Assembly (NCBI GenBank): GCA_944320555.1
Contig: CALUHX010000012.1
Coordinates: forward strand, 1 to 64,000
Reading direction: 5' to 3'
DNA: 64,000 nt
From: an uncultured Butyricimonas sp.
Lineage (GTDB): Bacteria; Bacteroidota; Bacteroidia; Bacteroidales; Marinifilaceae
Shown here one piece after another: positions 46,661 through 55,995 of this stretch. A program made the translations under genes and the position numbers. Within the stretch, counting starts at the first letter, position 1; each line of letters begins with the position of its first letter. Below the pieces are notes generated by a model, which saw nothing but the letters and a program-made list of their open reading frames with translations, searched no databases and was not told the DNA's origin.

Positions 46661-47248
46661 TCATTGAGTCAAATCCGACTTTTTTTTCAAAAAAAACAGC
46701 TGAATCAACTTAACCGGGTCATCCCCAAGCGTCTGGCGCAACCGCTTCAACGCCGACACCAGCAACGAATTCACCGTCGCCACCGAAATTCCCAACTCCT
46801 CCGCCAGCTCCTTGTACTTCTTTCCCCGCAGATACACGCCTCGGATAATCTCCTGGCTGCGGGCGGGCAATTTCCCCACCTCCTCCTCCACCCGGCGGAA
46901 CACGTCGTCCGTGAAACTGTCGTACTCCTCCCACGGAGAGTCGTGCAAGGCCACGTCGCAAGCGTTCGCCAGCGGGTCCGCCTTCTCCAGCTTGTTCAGT
47001 GCGGCATTGCGAACCGCGGTGAAAAGATACGACCTCAATGTCTCCGGCAACAAACGCTCGAACCGTCCCGTCTCCCACAACTTTAAAAAGAAATCCTGCA
47101 CCAAATCCTCCGCGCACGCCACATCGCGCAAAAAAGTATCAGCCCAAACCACCAGCGGCTTGTAGTAAGAGGTAAAAAGCAATTCCATCCCCTCCATCTT
47201 GCGCTTCCTCAACAACGAACATATTTCAAAATCCTTGGCCGACGTCAT
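46661..47248 (-). CDS. ECF RNA polymerase sigma-70 factor (orphan pair)
   Basis: 195 residues. Region 2 shows FTSYYKPLVVWADTFLRD...EDLVQDFFLKLW; region 4 shows LPARSQEIIRGVYLRGKKYKELAEELGISVATVNSLLVSALKRLR. It starts 22 bases behind a -7 box. The fecR gene follows after 44 bases, so the pair forms a sigma/anti-sigma unit of the type that responds to an outer-membrane receptor encoded elsewhere. Confidence 0.92.
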   Translation of the reverse strand: MTSAKDFEICSLLRKRKMEGMELLFTSYYKPLVVWADTFLRDVACAEDLVQDFFLKLWETGRFERLLPETLRSYLFTAVRNAALNKLEKADPLANACDVALHDSPWEEYDSFTDDVFRRVEEEVGKLPARSQEIIRGVYLRGKKYKELAEELGISVATVNSLLVSALKRLRQTLGDDPVKLIQLFFLKKKSDLTQ

Positions 47249-47270
47249 ACTTTTTCCAACATATCGTTCG

Positions 47271-47278
47271 CAAATCTA
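47271..47278 (-). promoter_or_regulatory. -7 box for the orphan sigma/fecR pair
   Basis: TAGATTTG on the minus strand (exact TAnnTTTG), 22 bases before the sigma ATG at 47248. It lies just downstream of repeat copy B. Confidence 0.5.
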
Positions 47279-47329
47279 AATGATTTTTATCATATATGCA
47301 ACGGCATCAGACTATCAGGCGAATTTCTT

Positions 47330-47575
47330 TTTTCTTCTTCCCACCCTTTTCACAGAGTCATTACCGGGTTATCCCGCCGTTGTCATTGAGATGGAACGTT
47401 TCACCATCGTTTCAGGAACATTTCTCCGTCGTCCATAAACGACCAAGAAACGTTCCAAAAACATTCCTGAAGAAACTGTGTGCGACGACAACGGTAGGAT
47501 AACCCAAGGAAAAGGGTAGGATTAAGGTAGGAAGACGGGGTGTCCATTTTTGGGGAAATGCTGCCACAAAAAGAA
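47330..47575. repeat. long palindromic intergenic repeat, copy B
   Basis: Reverse-complement copy of 7343-7590, with perhaps nine of ten bases the same by eye over about 245 bp. The run from CCGTTGTCATTGAGATGGAAC to the end is conserved, and the opening CTTTTC, the CCGTCGTCCATAAACGACCAAG centre and the closing GGTAGGAAGACGGG match closely. The inner inverted repeat is partly lost here (GGAACATTTCT against AGAAACGTTCC). It fills the gap between the orphan sigma gene and the rhomboid gene. Confidence 0.85.
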
Positions 47576-47634
47576 AAGGAAGGTCGGCTGAATACGGAGA
47601 GACCGCTCTCCAACCGCGCAAACAGCGGAAAAAA

Positions 47635-48234
47635 TCACCGTCCCAACAGTTGGCGCAAAAAGAATTGCAACAAATCCGGTCTCAGCAACACCGGAAAGAC
47701 GAATCCGTAAACGGCCCCCCAGAAGTGGGCGTTATGGTTGATATTGTCGCCGCCCCGCTTCGCCATGTATTGGCAATAAAAAAGATAAACGACCCCGAAC
47801 AAAATGCCCGGTATGGGAACGGCGGCAAAAAGATAAATCTTGTTCCACGGATCGAGGAATATGGAGGCGAACAACACGGCGGACACCGCCCCCGACGCCC
47901 CAATCGAGGTGTAGTACACGTCATTCCGGTATTTCCACACATCGTAGACCGAAGCGGCGATCATCCCCCCGAAATACAAGAAAAAGAAAGCCCCCCGCCC
48001 GAAACCGAGCATGGCGAAATACTGTTCTATATATAATCCGAAAGAATAGAACGTGAACATGTTCACCAGCAGGTGCATCCAATCGGCGTGCACGAATCCG
48101 TGCGTGACAATGCGCCACCACTCATTGTCACGCACCATGCGCCAAGGCATGCAGGCCAGTTTGTAAAACAATTCCCGGTTCCCGAAACACACAATCGAGA
48201 CCACCGCTGTAACAAGTACGATTATCAATGTCAT
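47635..48234 (-). CDS. rhomboid family intramembrane serine protease
   Basis: 199 residues with about six membrane helices. The catalytic Ser is in GASGAVSAV (Ser114), the partner His is His170 in INHNAHFWGAVYG, and NMFTFYSFG (about 58-66) is the helix 2 rhomboid motif. It cleaves other membrane proteins within or near the lipid bilayer; the substrate here is unknown. It has its own promoter box; repeat copy B lies behind its 3' end. Confidence 0.93.
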   Translation of the reverse strand: MTLIIVLVTAVVSIVCFGNRELFYKLACMPWRMVRDNEWWRIVTHGFVHADWMHLLVNMFTFYSFGLYIEQYFAMLGFGRGAFFFLYFGGMIAASVYDVWKYRNDVYYTSIGASGAVSAVLFASIFLDPWNKIYLFAAVPIPGILFGVVYLFYCQYMAKRGGDNINHNAHFWGAVYGFVFPVLLRPDLLQFFLRQLLGR

Positions 48235-48284
48235 CTTTCTTTCAATTTTAGGGCACTAATTTAATAAATAAACGGATGATACCG

Positions 48285-48292
48285 CAAAAATA
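48285..48292 (-). promoter_or_regulatory. -7 box for the rhomboid gene
   Basis: TATTTTTG on the minus strand (exact TAnnTTTG), 50 bases before the ATG at 48234. It comes directly after the terminator hairpin of the phosphatase gene. Confidence 0.5.
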
Positions 48293-48293
48293 T

Positions 48294-48334
48294 CCCCGGG
48301 CGTGGGCGATTTTTCAACTGCCGCGCACCCGGGG
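48294..48334 (-). terminator. terminator of the alkaline phosphatase gene
   Basis: CCCCGGG (48294-48300) pairs with CCCGGGG (48328-48334), with partial pairing inside the long loop (GTG/CAC), followed on the minus strand by ATATTTTTG. It begins 34 bases past the phosphatase stop. Confidence 0.6.
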
Positions 48335-48368
48335 AGGCGTGATTATTTATTAATGTGCAAGTTATGAG

Positions 48369-49787
48369 TCACAATCCGTAGCCGGCGACATCGCTTATAA
48401 TTTTAGGAATATCCGTATTGTCCAAACGACCGGAGAACAAGTCGGCTCCCACCCCGATGGCATAAACGGGGACCGGAGTGGCAGAATGTCCGTCGCTCGC
48501 CCAACTGACATGCGCTTTGGTGTTCAATATGCCGACCGCCAACACAGCCAACGGCTCGTCCTCGGAATACAGTGTCTTCACCATATCAAAACTTTTCCCG
48601 GAGAATGTCTCCTCGTAGCAATCCGACAACGCCTTCTCTTCTTCCGCAGTCAATGAAACCGCATTCCAAAAACCTAAACTTTCGGTCAGTAATTCCTTCA
48701 AATCATTCCAAGCCACTTCTTTTCCGCCAGCCGCCTTCCGCAGCCGCCTCATCTCGCCGGACAAAGCGGAAAGCGACATTTTCTGATTAGTCAATAACTT
48801 TAAGTTCAAGTCGCTGGAGCCGTTCCCCAACACAAGCCCTCCCGTCTCGTGGTCGGCCGTCACTACAATCAGCGTCTCATCCGGATGTTGCAAGTAGAAA
48901 TCATAGGCGACACGCACAGCCTCGGCGAAATCCACCACTTCGCGGAGGACCGTCGCCCCGTCGTTCGAATGGCTGGCGAAATCAATCTCGCCTCCCTCTG
49001 CCATCAGGAAGAATCCCTTATTCTTTTTCATCAAAAAATCAATCGCCCCGCGGGTCATGCCCGGCAAGGTCATGTCGCCCGGTTTTCGGTCGATGGCGTA
49101 TGGCAGCGCGTCCGCTTCCGAATCCTGCACCACCAACAATTTCGAGGCTTCGGAAATCGCCTGTTCAAAAGCGTCCATGCCCCGGGCCACCACATAACCG
49201 GCTTGCTCGAAAGAGTCATACAAATTTGTGCTCCCGTCTTCCGACACGGCTCCCAACACCCGCGCCCCTCCGTACAAATCAAATCCCCGCTCCACGGCAT
49301 CCTGGCCGATTTCGAAATACATGTTTCGGCTTTTCTGATGGCTGTAGAACGCTGCCGGAGTGGCGTGGTTCATGCCCACACTCGTGATAATCCCCACGGG
49401 AATCCCCAAACCTTGCGCCCGCTCGGCAATCGACGCCACGGATTTCTGTCCCAGGCTATCCAACCCCACAATGCCGTTCCGCGTCTTCACTCCGCAAGCC
49501 AACGCCGTGCCGGCGGCGGAGGAACAAGTGATGGCATTGTAAGCGGAATACGTGGTGATAAAATCACGCACCGGGAAACCGGAAAACGAAAGCGCTTCCG
49601 TCCCAATCCGTCCCTCGCATTCGGCTAAAAACATTTCCGTCCCGTTCACCTGGTTCATGCCCATCCCGTCACCGATAAAAAAGAACACGTATTTTGCCCT
49701 GGGCGACTCGCTCCGGCAAGCCGCCAACAACATGCCCACAACAAAGGCCAACATTAAAAAACTTCTTCTGTACGTCATATTTTCCAT
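48369..49787 (-). CDS. alkaline phosphatase, predicted lipoprotein
   Basis: 472 residues from the ATG at 49787; a second ATG at 49778 opens the signal peptide directly (MTYRRSFLMLAFVVGMLLAAC), and the lipobox is near residue 24. The PhoA-type metal site FFIGDGMGMNQ (Asp in GDG) and the nucleophile region TCSSAAGTALACG are present, with HATPAAFYSH (His and Tyr loop) and the late VVTADHETGG. Zinc and magnesium sites appear complete. It should release phosphate in the periplasm or at the surface. It is unlinked to the neighbouring genes, with terminators on both sides. Confidence 0.92.
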   Translation of the reverse strand: MENMTYRRSFLMLAFVVGMLLAACRSESPRAKYVFFFIGDGMGMNQVNGTEMFLAECEGRIGTEALSFSGFPVRDFITTYSAYNAITCSSAAGTALACGVKTRNGIVGLDSLGQKSVASIAERAQGLGIPVGIITSVGMNHATPAAFYSHQKSRNMYFEIGQDAVERGFDLYGGARVLGAVSEDGSTNLYDSFEQAGYVVARGMDAFEQAISEASKLLVVQDSEADALPYAIDRKPGDMTLPGMTRGAIDFLMKKNKGFFLMAEGGEIDFASHSNDGATVLREVVDFAEAVRVAYDFYLQHPDETLIVVTADHETGGLVLGNGSSDLNLKLLTNQKMSLSALSGEMRRLRKAAGGKEVAWNDLKELLTESLGFWNAVSLTAEEEKALSDCYEETFSGKSFDMVKTLYSEDEPLAVLAVGILNTKAHVSWASDGHSATPVPVYAIGVGADLFSGRLDNTDIPKIISDVAGYGL

Positions 49788-49843
49788 TTTTAACGCCCCA
49801 AAAATATAGCGAAAAGGGGAAACAAAAAAATAAGATTTTGTTA

Positions 49844-49879
49844 CAAAAACAGCCGGCTCCGCAAACAAGAGCCGGCTGT
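49844..49879 (-). terminator. terminator of the V-ATPase operon
   Basis: ACAGCCGGCTC (49849-49859) pairs perfectly with GAGCCGGCTGT (49869-49879) around a nine-base loop, followed on the minus strand by five T. It begins 22 bases past the atpK stop. Confidence 0.9.
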
Positions 49880-49900
49880 AAATTCATTCCCCTCTTTCTG

Positions 49901-50359
<459 letters not shown>

Positions 50360-50374
50360 TTAATGGTTTAAAAT

Positions 50375-52255
50375 TTAACGTCTTCTTAAAGGATTATATT
50401 TCTTACCTCCGCCCTCGAAGCCGGAGTTTTTATAAAATTCCACAAATGTCAACCGCATCGGATGCACGAACGCGCCCAAACCCGACATGAACAGATTGAC
50501 CCCATGTCCGAACAACAGAATCACCAACATAATCACCTGCTTCAACACGGGAATGTCGCCGCTCATATTTACCGCCAAATCGTTGAACACCAATCCAAGC
50601 ACCGATCCGGATATGCCCAATGCGAAAAGCCGGATGTACGAAAGCACGTCCCCCAACAATCCGGTCACCATATTGTATGTGTCCCAAAGCCCCGCCCCGA
50701 TATTGACTACCACGTTACGGCGCAGGTTATTGAGCACGAACACCAGCAATCCCGCCACGGCAAGCACCACGTATGTGACCACTTCCGCATTCACTCCTCG
50801 GGTCGTCAACCAATAGCAGAGCCCTCCTCCCAGAATGGCGACCAACCAGCCTATCGTGGACAAGGCCGCCGCAAAGCCGAACTGCCGCCACAAATTGACA
50901 ACCTTGAGACACATGCCGAAGACAATCTGCACCGCCCCTATCATAAGCGACAAATTGAACAACCGGCTTGAATCAAGCATAATCGACTTGAACCGTTCCA
51001 ACCAGGGTATCTGCACGTCCATCAACCCAATGCCGAAAAAAGTACCACTGACCGTCCCCATGACAACCGTTCCCAATCCCAACCATTGCCCCAAAGAGCA
51101 AACAGGCCGCAACGAGGGAGCCACTTTCCGCTTGGCCAAAGTCAACGCCAAAAGAATCAACAATCCATAACCCGCATCGCCCAAGCAAAATCCGAAAAAC
51201 AACACAAAGAACGGGGCGAAGAAAGGCGTCAAATCCAACTCCCGGTAAGAGGGCAACGAATAAAGGGCGCCAAGCGCCTCAAACAAACGGGCAAAGCGGT
51301 TGTTCTTCAACAGCACCGGGGGATTGTCCTCCGGTGTCGGTTTCGTCAACTCATACGCCACTTCCTGCTCCGCCAGCCACGAGTCGAGTTCCGCCGCCAG
51401 ATGTTCAGGCACCCATCCCTCCAAGACGACTACCTTGTCGTCCAATAAACATGCGGACGCGTCCTTCACTTTCAACATGTCGCTTTCCTCCAAGACCTGC
51501 GTTTTCAACGCCTTCAGGAAATCAATCATGACGAAAGCCGCCTTGTCCAAATTCCGTTCCAACCGCTCCCGCTCCTCCTGCAAACCGGAAATCCGAGCGT
51601 CAATCTCCGCCGGGGCGAGCGTCGGAAAGCGGACCAAATCGGCATCCGGCGTTTCCTCATCGCTTTCCGGTTGAACCGTAATAAAATACACCATTCCTCT
51701 CTCCGCACAAACCACAAAAGCGTTAAAACGCTCCGTCCATTCATCCCGGAATTTCTTTTCTTCCACCGAGTAGAAACGCACCGTCCAACCGGCTTCCCGT
51801 AAAGCGGCAAGCCGCTCCCCCGGAATTTTTCCCCAAGGGGCGTACACGGCCGCGTCTTTCCGGAGAGCGACCTCCTCTTGGTCTATCTGCCCCCTGCGAG
51901 CCAACACATTTTCCCAATAGTCCACCACGGCCATGCCGTCACCCTCAACGGTCGCCCCATCCTCTCCCGTCCCGAACAAATTCCGGCAGACCGCCAATTT
52001 CTCCCGCGAAGTCTCCGCCCGCCGCCATGCGGCGACAAAAGCCGCGTCCTCTCCGCCCTCCCGCTTGGCGAACATTTTCGACAACTCTGCGATTCGCTTC
52101 AAGGCCATAAACTTCCGCTTCAACTCTTCATCCTCCGCCGACCGTTTTCTGTCCTCGTGCACATGCACCACGCCCTTTTCTCGAAGTCCCTCGAGAAAAG
52201 CTTGATAATCCTTGTGAAATATCAACAACGACAATTTTCTCATCGGTACTATCAT
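50375..52255 (-). CDS. atpI: V-type ATP synthase subunit I (a subunit homolog)
   Basis: 626 residues. The first 310 form the soluble cytosolic part (about 30-300, with coiled coils such as EEKKFRDEWTERFN), and the rest has about seven membrane helices (FFAPFFVLFFGFCLGDAGYG, VVMGTVSGTFFGIGLMDV, SYIRLFALGISGSVLGLVF). It forms the ion half-channels together with the K ring. The start overlaps the atpD stop by four bases (ATGA), indicating coupled translation. Confidence 0.92.
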   Translation of the reverse strand: MIVPMRKLSLLIFHKDYQAFLEGLREKGVVHVHEDRKRSAEDEELKRKFMALKRIAELSKMFAKREGGEDAAFVAAWRRAETSREKLAVCRNLFGTGEDGATVEGDGMAVVDYWENVLARRGQIDQEEVALRKDAAVYAPWGKIPGERLAALREAGWTVRFYSVEEKKFRDEWTERFNAFVVCAERGMVYFITVQPESDEETPDADLVRFPTLAPAEIDARISGLQEERERLERNLDKAAFVMIDFLKALKTQVLEESDMLKVKDASACLLDDKVVVLEGWVPEHLAAELDSWLAEQEVAYELTKPTPEDNPPVLLKNNRFARLFEALGALYSLPSYRELDLTPFFAPFFVLFFGFCLGDAGYGLLILLALTLAKRKVAPSLRPVCSLGQWLGLGTVVMGTVSGTFFGIGLMDVQIPWLERFKSIMLDSSRLFNLSLMIGAVQIVFGMCLKVVNLWRQFGFAAALSTIGWLVAILGGGLCYWLTTRGVNAEVVTYVVLAVAGLLVFVLNNLRRNVVVNIGAGLWDTYNMVTGLLGDVLSYIRLFALGISGSVLGLVFNDLAVNMSGDIPVLKQVIMLVILLFGHGVNLFMSGLGAFVHPMRLTFVEFYKNSGFEGGGKKYNPLRRR

Positions 52256-52851
52256 GGCTCTTCCTCCTTCTCTTTACGGGTTTTCACTATTTTCTGCGCC
52301 GACTTGGAAAGATTTTCCTCGTCTTCCAAAAAGCGTTTGATTTTGCGAATGGCCTCTTGGAATCCGGGAATCTGCACCTTCTCGTACAAATTCACTTTTT
52401 GTGTCGTTTTCTTCCTCGCCCGGTCGAGCAACTCCATCTTTCGCATGTAAAATTCCCGCTCGATTGCGACATTGACAATCTCTTTCATGTGCTGAATCCC
52501 GTCCAGAAACCACCCGGGAGCGTTAAACAGGCTGAAATCACCAACGTCATACTCCACACTGTCCAAGACGGGAGTGGGCACTCCGGCGATATTCTTCACC
52601 GACATGTTCACGCCCTTCACAGTCAACACGCCCGGCACATATTCGTCATAAAGCTGCAACATCTCGCGTATCGCATCCAGCCGTTCCGTCAGCCTCACCT
52701 CGAACTCGTCGGCCACGGCCTTTGCCTTTTTCACTTCCGACCGCAAGGCGGACTCCTTGTTTTTTATGGTAGGCAAAGCCCGCTCCCGCATCTTGAGCTG
52801 TTTGTCAAGCTGCTGCAACGAGGTCTTGTTATATTGAAATTTCACTGCCAT
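52252..52851 (-). CDS. atpD: V-type ATP synthase subunit D (rotor shaft)
   Basis: 199 residues, mostly long alpha-helical coiled-coil. The N-terminal part (YNKTSLQQLDKQLKMRERALP) and the C-terminal helix (IRKIKRFLEDEENLSKSAQKI) form the central rotor that couples ATP hydrolysis to rotation. It starts 14 bases behind atpB and overlaps atpI by four bases. Confidence 0.9.
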   Translation of the reverse strand: MAVKFQYNKTSLQQLDKQLKMRERALPTIKNKESALRSEVKKAKAVADEFEVRLTERLDAIREMLQLYDEYVPGVLTVKGVNMSVKNIAGVPTPVLDSVEYDVGDFSLFNAPGWFLDGIQHMKEIVNVAIEREFYMRKMELLDRARKKTTQKVNLYEKVQIPGFQEAIRKIKRFLEDEENLSKSAQKIVKTRKEKEEEP

Positions 52852-52865
52852 ACCGCCTCCATTCT

Positions 52866-54197
52866 TTAATCCTCAAAATGCCCGTACTCGTCCGCGATTT
52901 CCTTTTTAATGCCAAGCTCGGAACGAGTGAAATACTTTCGGAAAAGCCGCCACGCCGTGTCCAACATCTCGTCCGTCGAGATATTCACGTCAATCGCCAA
53001 CAAATCGTTGGAATAATCTTTTGCGAACGCCAACGCGCGCCGGTCGTAATCCGTCAAATCGAACCCGTTTTCCATTTTCGTGCGGGCGTTGGCGGCATCG
53101 GCATACAGACGGATGGCGGCGTTCATCACTTGCGGATGGTCCTTTCTCGTCTTCTTGCCAATCACCAACTGCTTCAACCGCGACAAACTGCGGAACGGAT
53201 CCACAATCACCTTGCCGATTTCCGTGTCCTTGCGCAGGAACAACTGCCCTTCCGTGATATACCCCGTATTGTCGGGAATCGCATGAGTGATGTCTCCGCC
53301 TGAAAGCGTGGTCACGGCGATAATCGTGATGGAACCGCCCTCGGGGAACTGCACGGCCTTCTCGTAAATCTTCGCCAAGTCGGAATAAAGCGACCCCGGC
53401 ATGGAATCCTTCGATGGAATCTGGTCCATACGGTTGGACACAATGCTCAATGCGTCGGCATACAAGGTCATGTCGGTCAACAGCACCAACACCTTCTCGT
53501 TCTTGTCCACCGCAAAATACTCCGCCGCCGTCAAGGCCATGTCTGGCACGAGCAACCGTTCCACGGGCGGTGCCTCCGTCGTGTTCACGAAACTCACGAT
53601 GCGATCGAGCACCCCGGCGTTGTCAAACAAATTCTTGAAATACAAATAATCGTCATTTGTCAAACCCATTCCCCCCAAGATAATCCTGTCCGTTTCGGCC
53701 CGCAAAGCCACGTTGGCCATCACTTGGTTGTACGGCTGGTCGGGGTCGGCGAAAAAAGGAATCTTCTGCCCGGACACCAGCGTGTTGTTCAGGTCAATGC
53801 CGGCTATCCCCGTCGCAATCAACTCGGACGGCTGTTTCCGCCGCACAGGGTTCACCGACGGGCCTCCGATCTCCCGCTCCTCGCCGTCCACCGCCGGACC
53901 TCCGTCAATCGGCTCGCCAAACGCGTTAAAAAAACGTCCGCACAACTCGTCGCCCACTTTCAGCGTGGGAGCCTTCCCCAAAAAAGTCACCTCGGCGTTC
54001 GTCGGAATTCCCTCCGTCCCGGAAAACACCTGAAGCGTTATGTCATTTCCCCAAATCTTCACCACCTGCGCCAAACGTCCATCCACGACGGCCAACTCGT
54101 CATTCCCGACCCCGGTCGCCCGCAAGGTACACGTGGCTTTCGTGATTTGAGTGATTTTCGTGTATACTTTTTGAAAAGCTGTCGCCATAATGCTCAA
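52866..54197 (-). CDS. atpB: V-type ATP synthase subunit B (regulatory, non-catalytic)
   Basis: 443 residues. The beta-barrel N-terminus is followed by the nucleotide-binding fold, but the P-loop is replaced by the non-catalytic variant (SGQKIPFFADPDQPYNQVMA). The family motifs NPVRRKQPSELIATGIAGID, SVFVNTTEAPPVERLL-like, and SIPSKDSMPGSLYSDLAKIYE are present. With A it forms the A3B3 headpiece. It lies 11 bases behind atpA. Confidence 0.95.
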   Translation of the reverse strand: MSIMATAFQKVYTKITQITKATCTLRATGVGNDELAVVDGRLAQVVKIWGNDITLQVFSGTEGIPTNAEVTFLGKAPTLKVGDELCGRFFNAFGEPIDGGPAVDGEEREIGGPSVNPVRRKQPSELIATGIAGIDLNNTLVSGQKIPFFADPDQPYNQVMANVALRAETDRIILGGMGLTNDDYLYFKNLFDNAGVLDRIVSFVNTTEAPPVERLLVPDMALTAAEYFAVDKNEKVLVLLTDMTLYADALSIVSNRMDQIPSKDSMPGSLYSDLAKIYEKAVQFPEGGSITIIAVTTLSGGDITHAIPDNTGYITEGQLFLRKDTEIGKVIVDPFRSLSRLKQLVIGKKTRKDHPQVMNAAIRLYADAANARTKMENGFDLTDYDRRALAFAKDYSNDLLAIDVNISTDEMLDTAWRLFRKYFTRSELGIKKEIADEYGHFED

Positions 54198-54208
54198 ATT
54201 TTATAGTC

Positions 54209-55966
54209 CTACTTCTTTCTCTCGGCGAGGATGTCCGCCACTTCCCGTTCAAATCCGACAAAGGCCTCGGATTGAAACTCGGAATAGTTCATCTGCTTGA
54301 ACGCATTGATCAACCGCTTGAAATAAGGATTCACCTCCTCAAAACTTTCGAAACGGAATTCCGACCTTGCCACATCCAACACTTTCCCCAACATATACCG
54401 TTGCCGCTCCATCGAGGTCGACCCGTCCACGGGGTCGAAAGCGTCCTGTTGCAAAATCACAAAATCAATCAACTCCGACTTCCAATATACCACGTGATAA
54501 TCCAATGGCACCCCGTCGTCGCCGAGAATGTCAATCTGCTCGGAAGTCTCCCGCCCTCGCACCAGCATGTTGCGGGCCTCGTTCACGTCGGAAATCCATG
54601 TTTCGGAAATATGCTTCCGGGCGAACTCCTCGAATTCCGGATACTCCAGATATTTCGAATACGAGTCCAACGTGTCAATGGCCGGATACCGCTTTGCGTC
54701 CGCCCGAGCCTGCGACAAGGCGTAGAAACAGCGAGCCACCTTTTTCGTCGATTCCGTCACCGGCTCTTTCAAATTACCTCCTGCGGGCGACACCGTGCCG
54801 ATAAACGTCACGGACCCTGTCTGACCGTTGTTCAGATAAACCATCCCCGCCCGCGCGTAAAAATTCGAGATAATCGCCGACAAATCCATCGGGAAAGCGT
54901 CCTGCCCCGGCAACTCCTCCATGCGGTTGGACATTTCCCGCAACGCCTGCGCCCAACGCGATGTGGAATCCGCCAGCAACAACACCTTCATGCCCATCGC
55001 CCGGTAATACTCTCCGATGGTCATCGCCGTGTAGACCGAAGCCTCCCGGGCCGCCACGGGCATGTTCGACGTGTTGGCGATAATCGTCGTGCGCTCGAAC
55101 AACTTCCGTCCCGACCGCGGGTCGTCCAACTGCGGAAACTCCGTGAAAATCTCCACCACCTCGTTCGCCCGCTCACCGCACGCCGCCATGATGATGATAT
55201 CTGCGTCGGCGAACCGCGACAAGGCGTGTTGCAACACCGTCTTTCCCGTTCCGAACGGCCCGGGAATAAAACCCGTGCCCCCTTCCAGAATGGGATTCAT
55301 CGTGTCTATCACCCGCACTCCCGTCTCCATTTGGCGGAAAGGACGGGGCTTGTCCACATAATTGCGGAGGGGCACTTTCACCGGCCATTTCTGCACCATG
55401 GTCACGGCCACCTCCCGTCCCTCGTCATTCCGCAACACGGCCATCGTGTCGTGTATCGTGTACTCGCCCGCCTCCGCCACGGACACCACCGTGTACTCGC
55501 CCCTCAACTTGAACGGCACCATGATTTTATGATCCAGCCAATTCTCTTTCACGTTCCCCAACCAATCGGCGGCCCTCACCCGGTCGCCCGGTTTCGCCAA
55601 AGGAACAAAAGACCATTTTTTATCGTCCTCCAATGGATTCGTGTACTCGCCCCGTTTCAGGAACACCCCTGTCATCTTGTTCAAATCGTTTTGCAAACCG
55701 TCGAAATTCTTCGACAGCAACCCCGGTCCGAGCGTTGCCTCCAACATGTGGTTCTCAAACTCCACCGGCATGCCCGGCTTCAACCCGCGGGTGCTCTCGA
55801 ACACCTGCGCATAGGCAAGCTCCCCCACCACCTTGATCACCTCCGCCATCAACCGCTCCTCGCCCAAACGGATAAAACATATCTCGTTCTGGGACACCGG
55901 ACCCTCCACCCGCACAAGCACGAGATTGGAAATAATGCTATGGACTTTTCCTTGCGTCTTACTCAT
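54209..55966 (-). CDS. atpA: V-type ATP synthase subunit A (catalytic)
   Basis: 585 residues. The complete Walker A GPFGTGKTVLQHALS, the catalytic Glu region CGERANEVVE and the Walker B region MKVLLLADSTSRW are present, as well as the bulge domain inserted before the core (typical of V-type A subunits). This is the ATP-hydrolysing subunit. It lies 29 bases behind the DUF2764 gene. Length and motifs agree with the bacterial/archaeal V/A-type enzyme. Confidence 0.96.
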   Translation of the reverse strand: MSKTQGKVHSIISNLVLVRVEGPVSQNEICFIRLGEERLMAEVIKVVGELAYAQVFESTRGLKPGMPVEFENHMLEATLGPGLLSKNFDGLQNDLNKMTGVFLKRGEYTNPLEDDKKWSFVPLAKPGDRVRAADWLGNVKENWLDHKIMVPFKLRGEYTVVSVAEAGEYTIHDTMAVLRNDEGREVAVTMVQKWPVKVPLRNYVDKPRPFRQMETGVRVIDTMNPILEGGTGFIPGPFGTGKTVLQHALSRFADADIIIMAACGERANEVVEIFTEFPQLDDPRSGRKLFERTTIIANTSNMPVAAREASVYTAMTIGEYYRAMGMKVLLLADSTSRWAQALREMSNRMEELPGQDAFPMDLSAIISNFYARAGMVYLNNGQTGSVTFIGTVSPAGGNLKEPVTESTKKVARCFYALSQARADAKRYPAIDTLDSYSKYLEYPEFEEFARKHISETWISDVNEARNMLVRGRETSEQIDILGDDGVPLDYHVVYWKSELIDFVILQQDAFDPVDGSTSMERQRYMLGKVLDVARSEFRFESFEEVNPYFKRLINAFKQMNYSEFQSEAFVGFEREVADILAERKK

Positions 55967-55995
55967 ATCGTTATACCTTTTATATATCCTACACC

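Noticed and set aside
47401..47621. Two overlapping minus-strand frames of about 70 codons inside repeat copy B
   Set aside because: They lie in the palindromic repeat, are not conserved in frame in copy A, and have no promoter or domain.
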